A DNA stretch of 6,425 nucleotides from Embleya sp040605455 (GCF_040605455.1 NZ_JBEXCV010000273.1:1-6425), one strand, 5' to 3'. Counted from the stretch's first letter, positions 1 to 5,125 are shown. Notes: generated by a model from the sequence alone, not told the origin. Numbers and translations are program-made.

Positions 1-160
1 GAGCGGCTCCGGCGGGATCCGACCCGGGACGGCGGTGCCCACGGTCGGGGCGGTGCGCCCACGTGGGCATGTGGCCCGTGGACGGGGTCGGCGACGCACG
101 CAGGCCCTCGCTCAGGTACCCGGGCGGGTCGGCCGGGGTGAGGATCCGCACCCGGCACAT
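1..160 (-). CDS. Possible 5' part of an unrecognised gene, cut by window edge
   Basis: On the minus strand an open frame begins at an ATG (160-158), reads MCRVRILTPADPPGYLSEGL and runs off the left edge without a stop, about 53 codons. Its codons show the actinomycete coding pattern: nearly every third position is G or C, while first and second positions are clearly lower. That is the only support. I see no ribosome binding site before the ATG or before the in-frame GTG at 151. The frame also stays open, with the same bias, from the stop of the acetyltransferase at 215, so the true start is unclear. I recognise no family or motif in the visible residues. It may be a real gene downstream in the same transcription direction, or chance in GC-rich DNA. 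Confidence 0.25.
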   Translation of the reverse strand, partial: MCRVRILTPADPPGYLSEGLRASPTPSTGHMPTWAHRPDRGHRRPGSDPAGAA

Positions 161-214
161 CGGGTGCGGCGCGGTCCCGGGCCCCGGATCGCTGCGGTGG
201 TCGCGCAACCGGGC

Positions 215-608
215 TCAGAGCCGGATCAGGCCCGCTTCCGTCGGCCGGAAGCCGCACGCGTCGACGTAGAACCGGCGCAGGCCGTCCTCGAAATCGACGT
301 GCAGCCATTCGCACTTCGCGGCCCGGCCTCGCGCACCGCCGGCGCGATCAACTCCGCCCCGATCCCGCTCCGGCGATTTCGCCGGGCCACCACGGTATCC
401 AGGACGAACGCGTGAACTCCCCCGTCCCAGGCCACGTTGACGAAGCCGACGAGGTGATCTCCTGCCATGCGCACACCCAGCCCAGGCTGTGCCGATGCAA
501 CTGGGATCGCCAGTCGATCGGCAGCGGCGGGTGCTCGAATCCCTCGGCGTGCAGCGCGTTGACGGCGGAGTTGTCGAAGTCGCCCCGCCATTCGAAGGTG
601 ACCGTCAT
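215..608 (-). pseudogene. GNAT N-acetyltransferase, broken by two frameshifts
   Basis: A GNAT-fold acetyltransferase (acetyl-CoA-dependent transfer to an amine; substrate unknown) can be read only by joining three minus-strand frames. Frame one (608 to about 465) gives MTVTFEWRGDFDNSAVNALH and ends near HRHSLGWVCAW. Frame two (about 468 to 328) gives GDHLVGFVNVAWDGGVHAFV, then the acetyl-CoA pyrophosphate-binding loop region VARRNRRSGIGAEL. Frame three (325 to 215) gives CEWLHVDFEDGLRRFYVDAC, then GFRPTEAGLIRL and a TGA stop. Each junction is explained by one missing base, around 463-468 and around 325-328. Restoring both gives 396 bases, a 131-residue protein of normal length for a compact GNAT. 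The reading is otherwise clean, so this is either a recent pseudogene or two sequencing errors. ATG 608 is chosen because family-like sequence starts there. An in-frame ATG at 644 also exists, and neither has a ribosome binding site. It lies 53 bases after the DUF1330 gene, in the same direction. Confidence 0.8.
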
Positions 609-614
609 GAGGCA

Positions 615-620
615 ATCGTA
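615..620 (-). promoter_or_regulatory. Candidate -10 box for a leaderless acetyltransferase transcript
   Basis: The minus strand reads TACGAT here, a good match to an actinomycete -10 hexamer. It ends six bases before the ATG at 608, so transcription would begin at or next to the start codon. This would explain the missing ribosome binding site. No convincing -35 box is visible (only a partial TGA match at about the right distance), so the call is tentative. Confidence 0.3.
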
Positions 621-661
621 AGAAGCGCGGGGGTCGCTGCTCATGGAACGGGTCGGGCGGG

Positions 662-955
662 CTACTCGGCGGTGCCCTCGGCGAAGAGCATCCGCAGCGG
701 CAGCGCGGTCTTGCGGATTTCCCGGGCCCGGCGGTACTCGGCGGATTCGTACCATCGGGTGATGTGCGCCAGGTCCGGGAATTCGATCACGATCAACCGC
801 GAGGAGGCCCAGATGCCCTCCTGGGCATGGGGAGTTCCGTCGCGCACCAGGTATCGACCGCCGTGCAGGCGGACCGATTCCGCCGCCGCTGCCTGGTACT
901 CGCGGGCGACGTCCTCGTCCAGAACCGCGGCGTCGACGATCACGTAAGCAGGCAT
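662..955 (-). CDS. DUF1330 family protein
   Basis: This small cytoplasmic protein of 97 residues is typical in length for DUF1330, a family with the dimeric alpha-beta barrel (ferredoxin-like) fold whose biochemical role is mostly undefined. The sequence starts MPAYVIVDAAVLDEDVAREY and carries the family's central HGGRYLVRDG strand-turn (residues 31-40). Next come a hydrophobic strand LIVIEFPD (54-61) and the helix WYESAEYRRAREIRK (68-82), which matches the usual W-Y-x-S-x-E-Y-x-x-x-x-x-x-R pattern. The ATG at 955 is preferred because GGAGG lies six bases upstream; an ATG six bases earlier (961) abuts that GGAGG and is too close. The gene shares its direction with the broken acetyltransferase 53 bases downstream, so the two may once have been cotranscribed. 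The family call is firm; the function is unknown. Confidence 0.88.
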   Translation of the reverse strand: MPAYVIVDAAVLDEDVAREYQAAAAESVRLHGGRYLVRDGTPHAQEGIWASSRLIVIEFPDLAHITRWYESAEYRRAREIRKTALPLRMLFAEGTAE

Positions 956-961
956 GCGCAT

Positions 962-966
962 CCTCC
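962..966 (-). promoter_or_regulatory. Ribosome binding site deciding the DUF1330 start
   Basis: GGAGG on the minus strand lies six bases before ATG 955 and directly against an alternative ATG at 961. The spacing selects the later ATG. Confidence 0.7.
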
Positions 967-1053
967 GAGGGCGAACCGGCCCGTGGGACCGAAAGCGTGC
1001 CGGGCCGTGGTCGGACCGGCGGGACCATGATCGACTCGGCACGCTTCGGCGCC

Positions 1054-1081
1054 CGCCGAACGATCGGCGATCGATCGCCGA
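1054..1081. repeat. 18-base perfect palindrome with a third repeat arm
   Basis: Positions 1064-1081 read TCGGCGATCGATCGCCGA, which equals its own reverse complement over all 18 bases. A further copy of the outer arm, CGCCGA, lies at 1054-1059, so the middle TCGGCG (1064-1069) can pair with either neighbour: a hairpin with loop ACGA to the left, or the palindrome to the right. It lies about 100 bases upstream of the DUF1330 start. A dimeric repressor site or a pair of mutually exclusive RNA hairpins are both possible. Confidence 0.6.
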
Positions 1082-1158
1082 CCCCGGAGGGCGGGTCCGC
1101 CGACGTGTGCACGGCCGCGGTGCCGTGTTCGTTCGGCATGCGTCAACGAAGTCGGGTC

Positions 1159-1174
1159 CGATCGACGTCGATCG
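1159..1174. repeat. 16-base perfect palindrome
   Basis: CGATCGACGTCGATCG is perfectly self-complementary. It shares the GATCG half-site with the palindrome centred 94 bases away at 1064-1081. It lies in non-coding DNA, about 200 bases upstream of the DUF1330 gene, and may be a second site for the same DNA-binding protein. Confidence 0.5.
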
Positions 1175-1245
1175 ATGCGAGTGTGCCGGTGGAGAGTTGA
1201 GCCGGCCGGCAGCGAAGTCCCGGGCGGCTCCCCGACCGCCGGGGC

Positions 1246-1353
1246 GTGCCGGTCCCGCCGATCGACACGACCGTCTCGCACTTCGCCGGGTGGCGCGAGT
1301 ACGCCGTGCCGAGTCGCGAAGCGGTCACCGTGGTGGACACCGCACTCGCCCCC
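1246..1353 (+). other. Coding-like fragment, possible gene remnant
   Basis: From a GTG at 1246 the plus strand gives VPVPPIDTTVSHFAGWREYA followed by VPSREAVTVVDTALAP. Almost all third positions are G or C, unlike the rest of this stretch. The bias stops at about 1353, where codons such as CGA, GGA, CCA and CTT appear. A neighbouring frame then looks somewhat coding-like (EDHLGALGGTGPTEPSCAVA), which could mean a frameshift. I cannot assign it to a family, and no clear ribosome binding site precedes the GTG. It may be the remnant of a small gene or chance. Confidence 0.2.
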
Positions 1354-1430
1354 GATCGAGGACCACTTGGGCGCGCTGGGCGGCACCGGTCCGACCGAGC
1401 CCTCCTGCGCGGTGGCGACATCGGCAGGAT

Positions 1431-1448
1431 GCCGTCCGTCTGGACGGC
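1431..1448. terminator. GC-rich hairpin, possible terminator after the reductase genes
   Basis: A 7-base-pair stem GCCGTCC/GGACGGC with a four-base loop lies about 165 bases downstream of the quinone oxidoreductase stop. There is no U-tract on either strand, so it would be an atypical actinomycete terminator or simply an RNA structure. Confidence 0.3.
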
Positions 1449-1610
1449 TGACCACGGCGGCCGTCGCGGGTGGGACCGATCCACGACGGCCCCCGACCGG
1501 CCCGGCGTGTCGAGCCGTACCCAAACCGGGTCACCGCGCGGGTGGGGCTCGTCGCCCGGAATCCTCGGACGGTCATCGAACCGCCGGTCGCGGGATCGGT
1601 AGACCTCCGC

Positions 1611-2528
1611 TCAGCGCCATGCGCCGGGCAGATCCAGTACGGCCTTGCCCTGGACTCGGCGCGACAAGAGCGCCTCGGCGGCGAGTTCGGCCTGTTCCCA
1701 CGGACCACGCCAACCGATCTGCGCGGTCAGCCGCCCGGACTCCAACAGCCGGAGCAGGATCGCGAGATCGTCGGCGAAGGGCGTCGCGACGTTGAAGTTC
1801 TCCAGTCGTCCCCGCGCCGACTTGGCACCCGCCACCTCGAAGTCGATCGTGGTCGGTTGCCGGGCCGCCCGGCCGATCGCCTGGACCACCCCGTCGGCCT
1901 CCAACCGGTAGAACGCCTCAGCAAGTTGCGGCCCGCCGACGTTGTCGAGCACGCCGTACACGGGCGCGGACAGCGCACCGGGACCGAGCACGGTCTCTGC
2001 GGCGCCCAGTTCGCGCAGACCTTCCGCGCGCTCCGGCGAACCGACTGAGGCGATCACGTGTGCGCCCGCGAGCGCGGCGAGTTGAACGGCGAACCGGCCG
2101 ACACCGCCGGAGGCGCCGGTGACCAGGACCCGGCGCCCGAGCACCGAACCCAGCCGGCGCACAGCCTGGAGGGCGGTGACACCGGCGACCGGAAGGGTGG
2201 CCGCGACACCCAGGTCGACCGCCTCGGGCACCACGGCCAGGTTCGAGGTCTCCGCGGCGCGCAGTTCGGCCCACGCGCCGTCCCAGCCGAAGGTGACCAC
2301 CCGGGCACCCGGCTGCGGCCCGGAGCCGTCGGCCGCGGCTCGGGTGACGATCCCCGCGGCATCCCAGCCGGGCACGTGTCCGGTCGGCTCGCCGGTCGGT
2401 CGATAGGCGATCTCACCGAAGTTGAGCGAGAACGCGGCGACCGCGACCAGTACTTGGGAGTCCCGCGGTCGCGGGTCGGGCGCATCCGCCCGGTGCAGGC
2501 CCTGCGGACCGTGGATCAGTGCTCGCAT
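1611..2528 (-). CDS. Zinc-independent MDR oxidoreductase (quinone oxidoreductase type)
   Basis: This 305-residue cytoplasmic protein belongs to the medium-chain dehydrogenase/reductase superfamily, in the quinone oxidoreductase/enoyl reductase branch that reduces quinones or activated C=C bonds with NAD(P)H. The N-terminal GroES-like catalytic domain spans about residues 1-115, with SLNFGEIAYRPTG (34-46) and GHVPGWDAAGIV (50-61) as landmarks. The Rossmann domain opens with VLVTGASGGVGRFAVQLAAL (134-153), whose GASGGVG turn is the dinucleotide-binding motif, and continues through YGVLDNVGG (191-199). There is no cysteine anywhere, so neither the catalytic nor the structural zinc site can exist. 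The ATG at 2528 has AGGAAG five bases upstream. The gene follows the ene-reductase by 102 bases in the same direction, with a strong hairpin between them, so they are probably cotranscribed with possible attenuation. The exact substrate cannot be told from sequence; a crotonyl-CoA-type or plain quinone substrate are alternatives. Confidence 0.9.
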   Translation of the reverse strand: MRALIHGPQGLHRADAPDPRPRDSQVLVAVAAFSLNFGEIAYRPTGEPTGHVPGWDAAGIVTRAAADGSGPQPGARVVTFGWDGAWAELRAAETSNLAVVPEAVDLGVAATLPVAGVTALQAVRRLGSVLGRRVLVTGASGGVGRFAVQLAALAGAHVIASVGSPERAEGLRELGAAETVLGPGALSAPVYGVLDNVGGPQLAEAFYRLEADGVVQAIGRAARQPTTIDFEVAGAKSARGRLENFNVATPFADDLAILLRLLESGRLTAQIGWRGPWEQAELAAEALLSRRVQGKAVLDLPGAWR

Positions 2529-2547
2529 GTGTGCTTCCTGTGTGCTT
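2528..2547 (-). repeat. Direct repeat overlapping the ribosome binding site
   Basis: The nine bases AAGCACACA (minus strand) occur twice with two bases between, a period of 11, about one helical turn. The Shine-Dalgarno AGGAAG sits across the junction, and the second copy runs into the first base of the ATG. A protein or RNA binding here would affect translation start; a replication-slippage origin is also possible. Confidence 0.5.
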
Positions 2548-2558
2548 TCCGATCAGTC

Positions 2559-2583
2559 CCCGGGGCACACGATGCGCCCCGGG
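2559..2583. terminator. Strong hairpin between ene-reductase and oxidoreductase genes
   Basis: CCCGGGGC (2559-2566) pairs perfectly with GCCCCGGG (2576-2583) around a nine-base loop. Read on the minus strand it lies about 50 bases after the ene-reductase stop and about 30 bases before the next start. It is followed by GACTGATCGG rather than a U-tract. It could be a partial terminator lowering expression of the second gene, or a 3' end protecting the first message. Confidence 0.45.
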
Positions 2584-2630
2584 AGACGGGGTGGACGCCG
2601 ACCACCGGAGCCGGGGTCGACGAGGCGCAC

Positions 2631-3731
2631 TCAGCGCTCGGCGTCGGGTGCGTCGGGTGCGTCGAGCGTCGGGTAATCGGTGTACCCCTGGTGATCGCCA
2701 CCGTAGAAGGTAGCCTTGTCGGCCGTGTTGTATGGTCCGCCCGCCCGCACCCGCGCGACCAGGTCGGGGTTGGCCAGCCACATCTCGGCCAGCGCGACCG
2801 CGTCCGCAACGCCGTCGGCCAGCGCTTCCGCGCCGATCTCGGGCGAACTCGGAAAGGACTCGGGCGTCGGGTGCGCGCACACGATCAGCACGCCCGGCCA
2901 GGCGGCGCGGATCACCCGGGTGACGTCGCGGGTGAGGATCTCGAACACGTGCAGGTAGGCCAACGGCGTGGGTGCGAGGGCGCGCACGAGCGCGGTGTAC
3001 AGCTCGGCGGGGTCGCTCTCGCTGATCCCGTTGAAGGTGATGCCGGGCGACAGCCGGACACCGACCCGCTCCGGCCCGATCGCCTGTGCGACGGCCCCGA
3101 CCACCTCCAGGGTGAGCCGGATCCGGCCCGCGATCGACCCGCCGTACGCGTCGGTGCGCCGGTTGGAGCCGTCGGCCAGGAACTGCTGTAGCAGGAATCC
3201 GTTGGCCGCGTGCAGTTCGACGCCGTCGAAACCGGCCTCGATCGCGTTGCGCGCGGCGCTCACGAAGTCGTTGACGGCATCCCGGATGTCCCGGAGGGTC
3301 ATCTCGCGCGGCGTCGGGTGGTCCAGCATGCCATCCGGGGTGAACATCTGCTCACCCGAGGCGATCGGCGACGGCCCGACCGGGTGCGCGCCGTCCGAGT
3401 ACAGGCTCGGGTGTCCGATCCGGCCGCAGTGCACCAGTTGCGCGACGATCCGACCGCCTTGGGCGTGCACCGCCTCGGTGACCGCACGCCAGGCCGCGAC
3501 CTGCGCGTCGGTGTGCAGGCCCGGGGTCAGCACATAACCCTGGCCGAGTTCGCTGACCTGCGTCGCCTCGCCGATGATCAGACCCGCCGACGCGCGCTGC
3601 GCGTAGTACTCGGGGGCCGACTCCGAGACCAGGCCCGAGTCGTCCGCGCGGTTGCGGGTCATCGGCGCCATCACGAGTCGATTCGGCAGTTCCAGTTTGC
3701 CGACGGTCAGGGGTTCGAAAAATCCGGGCAC
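2631..3731 (-). CDS. Old yellow enzyme family ene-reductase (NemA-like), atypical active site
   Basis: This is an FMN-type TIM-barrel oxidoreductase of 366 residues, close in length to NemA. The family uses NAD(P)H to reduce enones, maleimides or nitro compounds. Landmarks are GFFEPLTVGKLELPNRLVMA (3-22), MAPMTRNRAD (21-30, the FMN-contacting Thr), GRIVAQLVHCGR (93-104, Gln), VELHAANGFLLQQFL (171-185), SNRRTDAYGGSIAGRIRL (189-206), GVRLSP (224-229, flavin-contacting Arg) and FYGGDHQGYTDYPTL (342-356). H174 and N177 are present, but the usual catalytic Tyr two residues later is Phe179. The FMN-phosphate region also departs from the family: the usual Gly-Arg is A315-E316, and the glycine-rich loop before it is VCAHPTPESFP (284-294) with about seven extra residues. 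The GTG at 3731 is chosen because GGAGG lies nine bases upstream and homology starts at once; an ATG at 3827 would add an Arg-rich tail of 32 residues with no family similarity. The C-terminal APDAPDA comes from a 9-base tandem repeat (2643-2660). Confidence 0.88.
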   Translation of the reverse strand: MPGFFEPLTVGKLELPNRLVMAPMTRNRADDSGLVSESAPEYYAQRASAGLIIGEATQVSELGQGYVLTPGLHTDAQVAAWRAVTEAVHAQGGRIVAQLVHCGRIGHPSLYSDGAHPVGPSPIASGEQMFTPDGMLDHPTPREMTLRDIRDAVNDFVSAARNAIEAGFDGVELHAANGFLLQQFLADGSNRRTDAYGGSIAGRIRLTLEVVGAVAQAIGPERVGVRLSPGITFNGISESDPAELYTALVRALAPTPLAYLHVFEILTRDVTRVIRAAWPGVLIVCAHPTPESFPSSPEIGAEALADGVADAVALAEMWLANPDLVARVRAGGPYNTADKATFYGGDHQGYTDYPTLDAPDAPDAER

Positions 3732-3740
3732 CGGGGCACT

Positions 3741-3745
3741 CCTCC
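3741..3745 (-). promoter_or_regulatory. Ribosome binding site deciding the ene-reductase start
   Basis: GGAGG on the minus strand, nine bases before GTG 3731. It supports that start over the upstream in-frame ATG at 3827. Confidence 0.65.
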
Positions 3746-3754
3746 GTGCGGACA

Positions 3755-3778
3755 CCCCCGCCGCGGACGCGGCGGAGG
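3755..3778. other. Hairpin in the ene-reductase leader
   Basis: CCGCCGC (3758-3764) pairs with GCGGCGG (3769-3775) around GGAC. Two more C-G pairs follow after one mismatch. In the minus-strand RNA it stands about ten bases before the ribosome binding site of the ene-reductase and lacks a U-tract. It may tune translation or end part of the regulator transcript. Confidence 0.35.
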
Positions 3779-3853
3779 CACCCCTCAACACTCGTCGGCC
3801 GGCGCGGGCGGAACAACGCCGGATCACAGAAGGAAACCTGCGCCGCGCTAAAC

Positions 3854-3868
3854 GATCCGCGCCGGATC
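3854..3868 (-). terminator. Possible weak terminator at the regulator stop codon
   Basis: GATCCG and CGGATC form an inverted repeat around three bases, overlapping the regulator's TGA. On the minus strand the stem is followed by GTTTAG, a short and incomplete U-run. This could give partial termination before the ene-reductase gene. Confidence 0.3.
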
Positions 3869-4898
3869 AGCGACGCCGACGCGGCCGGGGCATCGGGCCC
3901 TCCCGCTTGAGCGTCTCGACGATCGGCGTGGTCTCCACGTTCGTGATGCCCTCGACCGAGCCCAGCGAACGGGCGATGAAGTCGTACAGGTCGGCGGTGT
4001 CCCGACACAGCACACTCAGAAGGAAGTTCGAGCTTCCGGTGACCACGGCAGCGAACACCACGCGGGCATCGGCCGCCACCACCTCGGCGACCACGTCCAG
4101 GGCGGACGGCCGCACGTTCATCCACAGGAACGCGGGCAGGCCGTAGCCCAGGTTCACCGGATCCGTCTCCACCTCGAAGAACAACACGCCCGCACTGCGC
4201 AGCAGTTCCACCCGCCGGCGCGCCGCCGACTCCGAGGTGCCGCAGGCCCGGGCCAGCTCCGCGTACGAGGCGCGACCGTCCTCGGACAGGGCCGCGAACA
4301 ACTCCCGGTCACCGTCCACCCATGCGGGCACCGGCGCGTCCCAGGACGCCTTCGGCGCGGTCCGGATCAGTGCTTCGGCCTGGTCCGCGGTCAGCCCGAT
4401 GTTCTGCGCCTGCCAACAACTCATCGGCCCACCCACGACCACGCGCAGCGTGCAGTGCATCTCCAGCGCGATCACCCCCGCCACTCGGCCCAGTTGCCGG
4501 GACAGGTCGTCGCCCGGGTACTCGGGGCCCTTCGGCCGGGTCACGCACAACACGTCGGTCCCGGCCGCCAGCACGTGCACCCAGGAGACGTCCGGCCGCC
4601 GGCCCAGGCCCTGCGCGACCGCGTCCACCGCGCCCGGCGCGCACCGCACTCGCAGCACCCACGACGTCTGACCGGTGCGGCGCAGGTCGGTGACCGGCAC
4701 CACCCGGATGGCATCGTTCGCGCGCATCCGGCGGTAGTGCCGCAGCACGGTCGCGTCGGAGACGCCCAGCACCTCGGCGATCCGCGCGAAGGGCACCCGG
4801 CCGTCGATGTCGAGTGCGTGCACGATGCCCAGGTCGACCGCGTCGAAATTGATTGATCCCACCGCACGGAGCCTATCCGTAACAGGAATCCGCCACAT
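3867..4898 (-). CDS. Lrp/AsnC family regulator with two tandem modules
   Basis: This is a DNA-binding regulator of 343 residues, about twice a classical Lrp (roughly 150-165), because the whole HTH-plus-RAM unit is repeated. Module one has an HTH at about 19-70 (VDLGIVHALDIDGRVPFARI, then AEVLGVSDATVLRHYRRM) and a ligand-sensing RAM-type domain at about 78-155. Module two has an HTH at about 197-240 (RELFAALSEDGRASYAELAR, then CGTSESAARRRVELLRSAGV) and a RAM domain at about 252-330 ending in ITNVETTPIVETLKREG. The tail PRPRRRR is strongly basic. Lrp-type proteins form dimers or higher oligomers and respond to small molecules, often amino acids; the ligand here is unknown. The ATG at 4898 has only a distant GAGG (11 bases). 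An in-frame GTG at 4862 would remove 12 residues; a TAGGCT -10-like box lies seven bases before it, so a leaderless start there is credible. It is divergent from the exporter, and the ene-reductase follows it by 135 bases. Confidence 0.9.
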   Translation of the reverse strand: MWRIPVTDRLRAVGSINFDAVDLGIVHALDIDGRVPFARIAEVLGVSDATVLRHYRRMRANDAIRVVPVTDLRRTGQTSWVLRVRCAPGAVDAVAQGLGRRPDVSWVHVLAAGTDVLCVTRPKGPEYPGDDLSRQLGRVAGVIALEMHCTLRVVVGGPMSCWQAQNIGLTADQAEALIRTAPKASWDAPVPAWVDGDRELFAALSEDGRASYAELARACGTSESAARRRVELLRSAGVLFFEVETDPVNLGYGLPAFLWMNVRPSALDVVAEVVAADARVVFAAVVTGSSNFLLSVLCRDTADLYDFIARSLGSVEGITNVETTPIVETLKREGPMPRPRRRR

Positions 4899-5010
4899 GG
4901 AGGCGTTTTCCTCGACCAGATTCCACGCATGGACGACCGTTTCCGTCAGCGGGGCGCGCGGACGGCGGCCCGCGTCGCCAGGGTTTCGGCCCGACTCGTC
5001 CCGTCCGACT

Positions 5011-5064
5011 CATGCGGCTCATGCGGCTCATGCAGCTCATTCGATCCATCGAATTCATCGATCC
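5011..5064. repeat. Degenerate 9-base tandem repeats
   Basis: CATGCGGCT occurs at 5011-5019 and 5020-5028, with CATGCAGCT at 5029-5037. CAT then recurs exactly every nine bases at 5038, 5047 and 5056 with diverged remainders. TCGATCCATC is repeated at 5041-5050 and 5058-5067. It lies upstream of the exporter start. It may be a regulatory array or a slippage product. Confidence 0.7.
5039..5054. promoter_or_regulatory. Candidate operator for the Lrp-type regulator
   Basis: ATTCGAT-CC-ATCGAAT is a 7-base perfect inverted repeat with a two-base centre. Lrp/AsnC proteins usually bind AT-richer, roughly 15-base imperfect palindromes near their own genes, and this is the AT-richest symmetric site between the regulator and the exporter. 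It lies 77 bases before the exporter start. The assignment to this regulator is inference from position and symmetry. Confidence 0.4.
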
Positions 5065-5066
5065 AT

Positions 5067-5115
5067 CCGGTTCTTCCGGGCTCATCCGGGCTCATCCGGC
5101 ATGCCCGGTTCATTC
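5067..5115. repeat. CCGG-phased 9-10-base repeats before the exporter
   Basis: CCGGGCTCAT is tandemly repeated at 5076-5085 and 5086-5095. CCGG recurs at 5067, 5076, 5086, 5096 and 5105, often followed by CAT or similar. CCGGGC (5086-5091) can pair with GCCCGG (5103-5108), and GGCATGCC (5098-5105) is self-complementary. The array ends just before the exporter's ribosome binding site. Confidence 0.6.
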
Positions 5116-5119
5116 GAAC

Positions 5120-5125
5120 AAGGAG
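5120..5125 (+). promoter_or_regulatory. Ribosome binding site deciding the exporter start
   Basis: AAGGAG with a five-base spacer before GTG 5131. An in-frame ATG at 5101 lies upstream but has no comparable site, so the GTG is preferred. Confidence 0.75.

Larger units (their letters stand above)
956..1610. other. Gene-free stretch of about 650 bases with palindromes
   Basis: No reading frame on either strand gives a protein I recognise, and codon-position bias is not held over a full gene length in any frame. Its parts differ. Near the DUF1330 start there is a leader with a GGAGG site. From 1054 to 1175 there are GATCG-rich palindromes and somewhat lower GC. From 1246 to about 1353 the plus strand looks coding-like. 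At 1431-1448 there is a GC-rich hairpin. It separates the reductase genes from the DUF1330/acetyltransferase pair and probably contains the end of one transcript and the promoter of the next. It could also be a decayed gene region, given the broken gene nearby. Confidence 0.6.

Noticed and set aside
940..1524. Minus-strand frame of 194 codons in the gene-free stretch, with a fragment loosely like DUF397
   Set aside because: Only a few residues (SSIGGEC) resemble that family, the rest does not align, and codon-position bias is poor.
2058..3191. Plus-strand frame of 377 codons across the oxidoreductase and ene-reductase genes
   Set aside because: It spans two well-supported minus-strand genes and shows no family sequence; stop-free only because of GC bias.
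3732..3827. N-terminal extension of the ene-reductase from ATG 3827
   Set aside because: The extra 32 residues are Arg/Ala rich and unlike the family; GGAGG before GTG 3731 points to the later start. A twin-arginine signal was considered, but there is no hydrophobic core.
4873..5085. Small minus-strand peptide with repeated Met-Ser-Arg units
   Set aside because: The repeat is the translation of the 9-base DNA repeats, which change phase to 10 bases nearby. There is no ribosome binding site, and it overlaps the divergent control region.
5011..5095. CRISPR-like repeat array
   Set aside because: The units are 9-10 bases and directly adjacent; there are no spacers of constant length and no cas genes.
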